Source of the DNA: Bog-756 sp963841885
GTDB lineage: Bacteria; Actinomycetota; Acidimicrobiia; Acidimicrobiales; RAAP-2
Direction of reading: 5' to 3'
DNA: 64,000 nucleotides
Assembly: GCA_963841885.1 (NCBI GenBank)
Contig: CAWJEK010000022.1
Span: 20,732 to 84,731, forward strand
Shown: positions 61,930 to 64,000 of the stretch, in pieces
Layout: each line of letters opens with the position of its first letter
Position numbering within the stretch: position 1 is the first letter of the stretch
Notes under the pieces: generated by a model
Databases searched by the model: none
What the model was told of the DNA's origin: nothing
What the model saw: only the letters and a program-made list of their open reading frames with translations
Translations under genes and position numbers: made by a program

Positions 61930-62244
61930 GGATCCTCCAGATCCTCAGGGGCGGGCGGTGGGGGCTCTGCGCCCTCCGGGCGACCGCTCGTCCGTTGTTT
62001 CCCAGTGTCGCGCCCAGGACCGGGCGGTGATGCGGAATCCGGCTGTTCTGCGGCATTCCTCACCGGATTCTTATTTGTGACCTGGGCCTTCTTAGGAAGC
62101 CACTCCGCCGCGGAGGCCAGGGGCGCTCGGAGGGACCATTCCCGCCTCCGTCCGTCCCACACCGTCCTCCCGGAGGCGGGCGCCGGAGCGGCCGCCGGGC
62201 GGCGGTAGGCTCTCGGGACTGCCGCCCCAGGAGGAACCACTGCC
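61930..62244. other. Divergent intergenic region between whiB and the 116-aa gene
   Basis: The 315 bases contain no gene. A local AT-rich patch (near 62068-62096, TTCTTATTTGTGACC) is the likely minus-strand promoter region of whiB. On the plus strand, TAGGCT (62206-62211) followed by CCCAGGAGGAACC precedes the ATG at 62245, giving a short leader with a strong ribosome-binding site. Confidence 0.45.
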
Positions 62245-62595
62245 ATGACCCCGGTCAACGACGACCCGACGCTCCCCGACGAGGACGCCGAGCCCCAGCC
62301 CCCGGTCGGCCACGTGCGCGTCGTCTACCTCGGCCCGGTGGCCCCGCACTGGGAGGTCCGCTCCGACTTCGGCGATCCGGCCCTCATCGAGGAGTTCCGT
62401 CGCCGGACCAATGCCCGCCTGGTACTCCTGCCTCCCCACGACCCGCAGTACCGCCGCAACCGCGAGCGGGTCATCCGCGACGCCGAGCGGGAGAACATCC
62501 TGATCGAGTGGGATCTCGGACTCCCCGAGGAGGAGCCGACGACCCCGACCGCCGAGTCCGCTCCGGCCGAGCCGGCACCCGACACGACGGCCTGA
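62245..62595 (+). CDS. Conserved hypothetical protein, 116 aa
   Basis: A soluble 116-residue protein with an acidic/Pro N-terminus, a compact middle (VRVVYLGPVAPHWEVRSDFG, ALIEEFRRRTNARLVLLPPHDPQYRRNRERVI) and an acidic Pro/Thr/Ala tail. No transmembrane helix. The middle looks folded, with alternating strand and basic helix patterns. I do not recognise the family. GGAGGAACC precedes the ATG. It is convergent with the DUF2342 gene; the stop codons lie 10 bases apart. Confidence 0.72.
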   Translation: MTPVNDDPTLPDEDAEPQPPVGHVRVVYLGPVAPHWEVRSDFGDPALIEEFRRRTNARLVLLPPHDPQYRRNRERVIRDAERENILIEWDLGLPEEEPTTPTAESAPAEPAPDTTA

Positions 62596-62605
62596 CGGCT
62601 CCCGG

Positions 62606-63874
62606 TCAGTCGGCCGGGGCGTCGAGTTCGGGCAGGTCGATACGTTCCAGCCACAAGCCGGGGGCGTCCACCTCGGCCGGGGTGGGCAGGTTCCGCACCG
62701 GCTCCCACAGCCGGGCCAGCGCCTCGTCCCCGGCCCGCTCGACCACACCGGCCACGAATGCCCGGCCGCGGTCGACCTGGGCCTGCTCGAGATCGAGGCC
62801 GAAGAGCGCACCGGCCGCCTCCTCGCCCTTGCCCCGCTCGGTCCGGCGGCGGTACCAGGCCTCGGCGAGCTGGGCGTGGGAGCCGACCAACTTCTCCCCC
62901 ACCCGGGTGGCGATGTGGTCGGCATAGGCGTCGACGACCACCGCGATCGACGTCAGCTGGTCCGAACTCCGCCGGGACTCCGGCGTGAGCAGGTCACCGA
63001 GTAGGGCTTCGGGGTCGCCGAACATGCCCTGGATCGACTCGAGGTCCATACCGTTCCCGAGCATCGGGTCCGATCCCTCGCCCGTCATGATGCCGCGCAG
63101 CTTTCCGGCCAGGTCCTGCTGGGCGGCCGCCTGCGAGGCGGCGAGCGCCAGCAACAGGCCATCCACGTGGCGTCGCACGGCCGGCCGGCTCAGCACCGTG
63201 TTGGTGGCCAGCTCGCGGGCGCACACCCACAGCACCGCCTCCTCCTCGGGCAGGCTCCAGTCGGAGGCGAAGGCGGCGATGTTGGCGGGCACCAGGAGGA
63301 GCTCGTCGGACGGCGTCCACGGCACCGCCAACGGGTACTGGCCGAGGGTCCGCTGGGCCAGGTGACCGACGACCGACCCGGTCTGCAGGCCGACGAACAT
63401 GGGGCCGATGGCCGATACCCACTGGCCGAGCATGGCGGCCATGCCGCCGGTCGGGTCGTCGCCGAGGGGGTCGAGGCCGGGGAATCCGGGCGGCGTCGCC
63501 GGCTGGGCGGCGTCGGGCGGGGGAGGGGCGGCCAGGGCGGACAGCACCGGGCGCCACGACTCGAGGGCCCGTAGCGTCCAGTCGCCCCGGCCGACAGGCA
63601 CGCACGTCAGGCGCCGTCCGTCCGGCGTGACCGGCATCCCGGTGGCCTCGACCACGTTCAGCTCCGCCACCCGGGACAGCTGCTCCACCTGGATCCGCCG
63701 GATGGGCTCGACGTTGGCCTCGGGCGTCCCGCCGGTCGCCACGTTGAGGGCGAAGGAGCGGGTCGTCTCCCAGGTGTCGGGACCGTTCGACCCCAGCATG
63801 TTCATCATGTCGCCGAGCAGTGACTGGAACGGGTTGCTCGGGTCCCCGGGGTCGGGCGTCGTCATGGCTCCCAT
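62606..63874 (-). CDS. DUF2342 / zincin-like metallopeptidase family protein, degenerate active site
   Basis: The 422-residue protein has the DUF2342 pattern (GPMFVGLQTGSVVGHLAQRTLGQYPLAVPW, LLLVPANIAAFASDWSLPEEEAVLWVCARELATN). In active zincins of this superfamily a HExxH sits where this protein reads ARELATN, so both zinc His appear lost while Glu remains, suggesting a pseudo-enzyme. MGAMTTPDPGDPSNPF opens the protein; a second Met lies three codons in. In mycobacteria, DUF2342 genes neighbour a PDZ-protease gene, as here. Confidence 0.85.
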   Translation of the reverse strand: MGAMTTPDPGDPSNPFQSLLGDMMNMLGSNGPDTWETTRSFALNVATGGTPEANVEPIRRIQVEQLSRVAELNVVEATGMPVTPDGRRLTCVPVGRGDWTLRALESWRPVLSALAAPPPPDAAQPATPPGFPGLDPLGDDPTGGMAAMLGQWVSAIGPMFVGLQTGSVVGHLAQRTLGQYPLAVPWTPSDELLLVPANIAAFASDWSLPEEEAVLWVCARELATNTVLSRPAVRRHVDGLLLALAASQAAAQQDLAGKLRGIMTGEGSDPMLGNGMDLESIQGMFGDPEALLGDLLTPESRRSSDQLTSIAVVVDAYADHIATRVGEKLVGSHAQLAEAWYRRRTERGKGEEAAGALFGLDLEQAQVDRGRAFVAGVVERAGDEALARLWEPVRNLPTPAEVDAPGLWLERIDLPELDAPAD

Positions 63875-63925
63875 GCTACGGCCGGACTCCGCCGCCCGGG
63901 ACGGCGCGGCCGGGGAGTGGTCCGG

Positions 63926-64000
63926 TCAGTCGTCGGTGAGGACCACCACGGTCTGGAAGGTGATGCCGTCGCGCCGCACGGTGAGGCGAAGCTGGGAGCC
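63926..64000 (-). CDS. 3' end of a gene, probably PDZ-domain protein (partial)
   Basis: Only the last 24 codons and stop are in the window. They read GSQLRLTVRRDGITFQTVVV then LTDD, the usual final strands of a PDZ domain (GD-x-V-x-VTVxRDGK pattern). Its position next to a DUF2342 gene fits a YlbL/HtrA-like membrane protease, but the evidence is thin. Confidence 0.45.
   Translation of the reverse strand, partial: GSQLRLTVRRDGITFQTVVVLTDD

Noticed and set aside
62060..62100. CRP-type operator upstream of the second whiB
   Set aside because: Only a TGTGA half-site is visible; the matching TCACA half is not at the N6 distance.

Overview
The window is GC-rich, densely coded DNA from a free-living actinobacterium. 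Two WhiB-family iron-sulfur regulators, GuaB3, a GTG/TTG-rich start repertoire and many ATGA/GTGA stop-start overlaps all point there. Gene order follows the conserved actinobacterial core: rpsM-rpsK-rpsD-rpoA-rplQ-truA, rplM-rpsI-glmM, glmS-acpS-nnrD, the tsaE/tsaB/rimI/tsaD t6A cluster, groES-groEL, guaB3-guaA-pcrA, sucCD and purN-purH. The class Acidimicrobiia is my best guess from protein style; this is an inference and was not tested. I found no prophage, insertion sequence, CRISPR array, tRNA or rRNA.

Layout. 0-17 kb: ribosomal and RNA polymerase genes, amino-sugar and metabolite-repair enzymes, t6A synthesis and a CIRCE-controlled chaperonin operon. 17-25.6 kb: an orphan gluzincin-like protein, small membrane or soluble proteins, a Nudix CoA pyrophosphatase, GuaB3, GMP synthase and PcrA helicase. 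25.8-31.2 kb: a membrane-anchored phosphodiester glycosidase, PPK2, and a minus-strand operon (UbiA-type DPPR synthase, DprE1, DprE2) that makes decaprenyl-phospho-arabinose, the arabinan donor. 31.3-40.3 kb: a B12-binding subunit, sucCD, a HAD phosphatase, then a purine/one-carbon run (purN, purH, folD, metF). 40.4-45.3 kb: a large LuxR-family ATPase regulator followed by two operons with near-identical promoters, encoding a DUF4242 protein, a 50-aa protein and three secreted proteins. 45.4-56.3 kb: malate dehydrogenase, SRPBCC, a transporter-cNMP fusion, small membrane proteins, and a succinate dehydrogenase of the membrane-Rieske (type F) kind. 56.6-64 kb: a MoxR/VWA pair, two WhiB genes around a glutamate formimidoyltransferase, a DUF2342 protein with a degenerate zincin motif, and the 3' end of a PDZ-like gene.

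Most interesting features. (i) The 43.16-45.33 kb LuxR/twin-promoter surface-protein locus has two 55-nt promoter modules with identical internal spacing, leaderless first ORFs (one a 28-aa uORF) and a shared translational-coupling box. (ii) groES has a tandem pair of CIRCE operators. (iii) The arabinan-donor cassette carries a DprE1 with Ala where the benzothiazinone-reactive Cys is expected. (iv) Leaderless transcription signals recur across the window.

Caution. purH (twice), folD, metF, the LuxR-family gene and sdhB each carry a one-base indel in or next to a G/C run, and one VOC gene seems to have lost its stop the same way. Both sides of each break are well conserved, so I read these as probable sequencing or assembly errors and give the reconstructed full-length genes.
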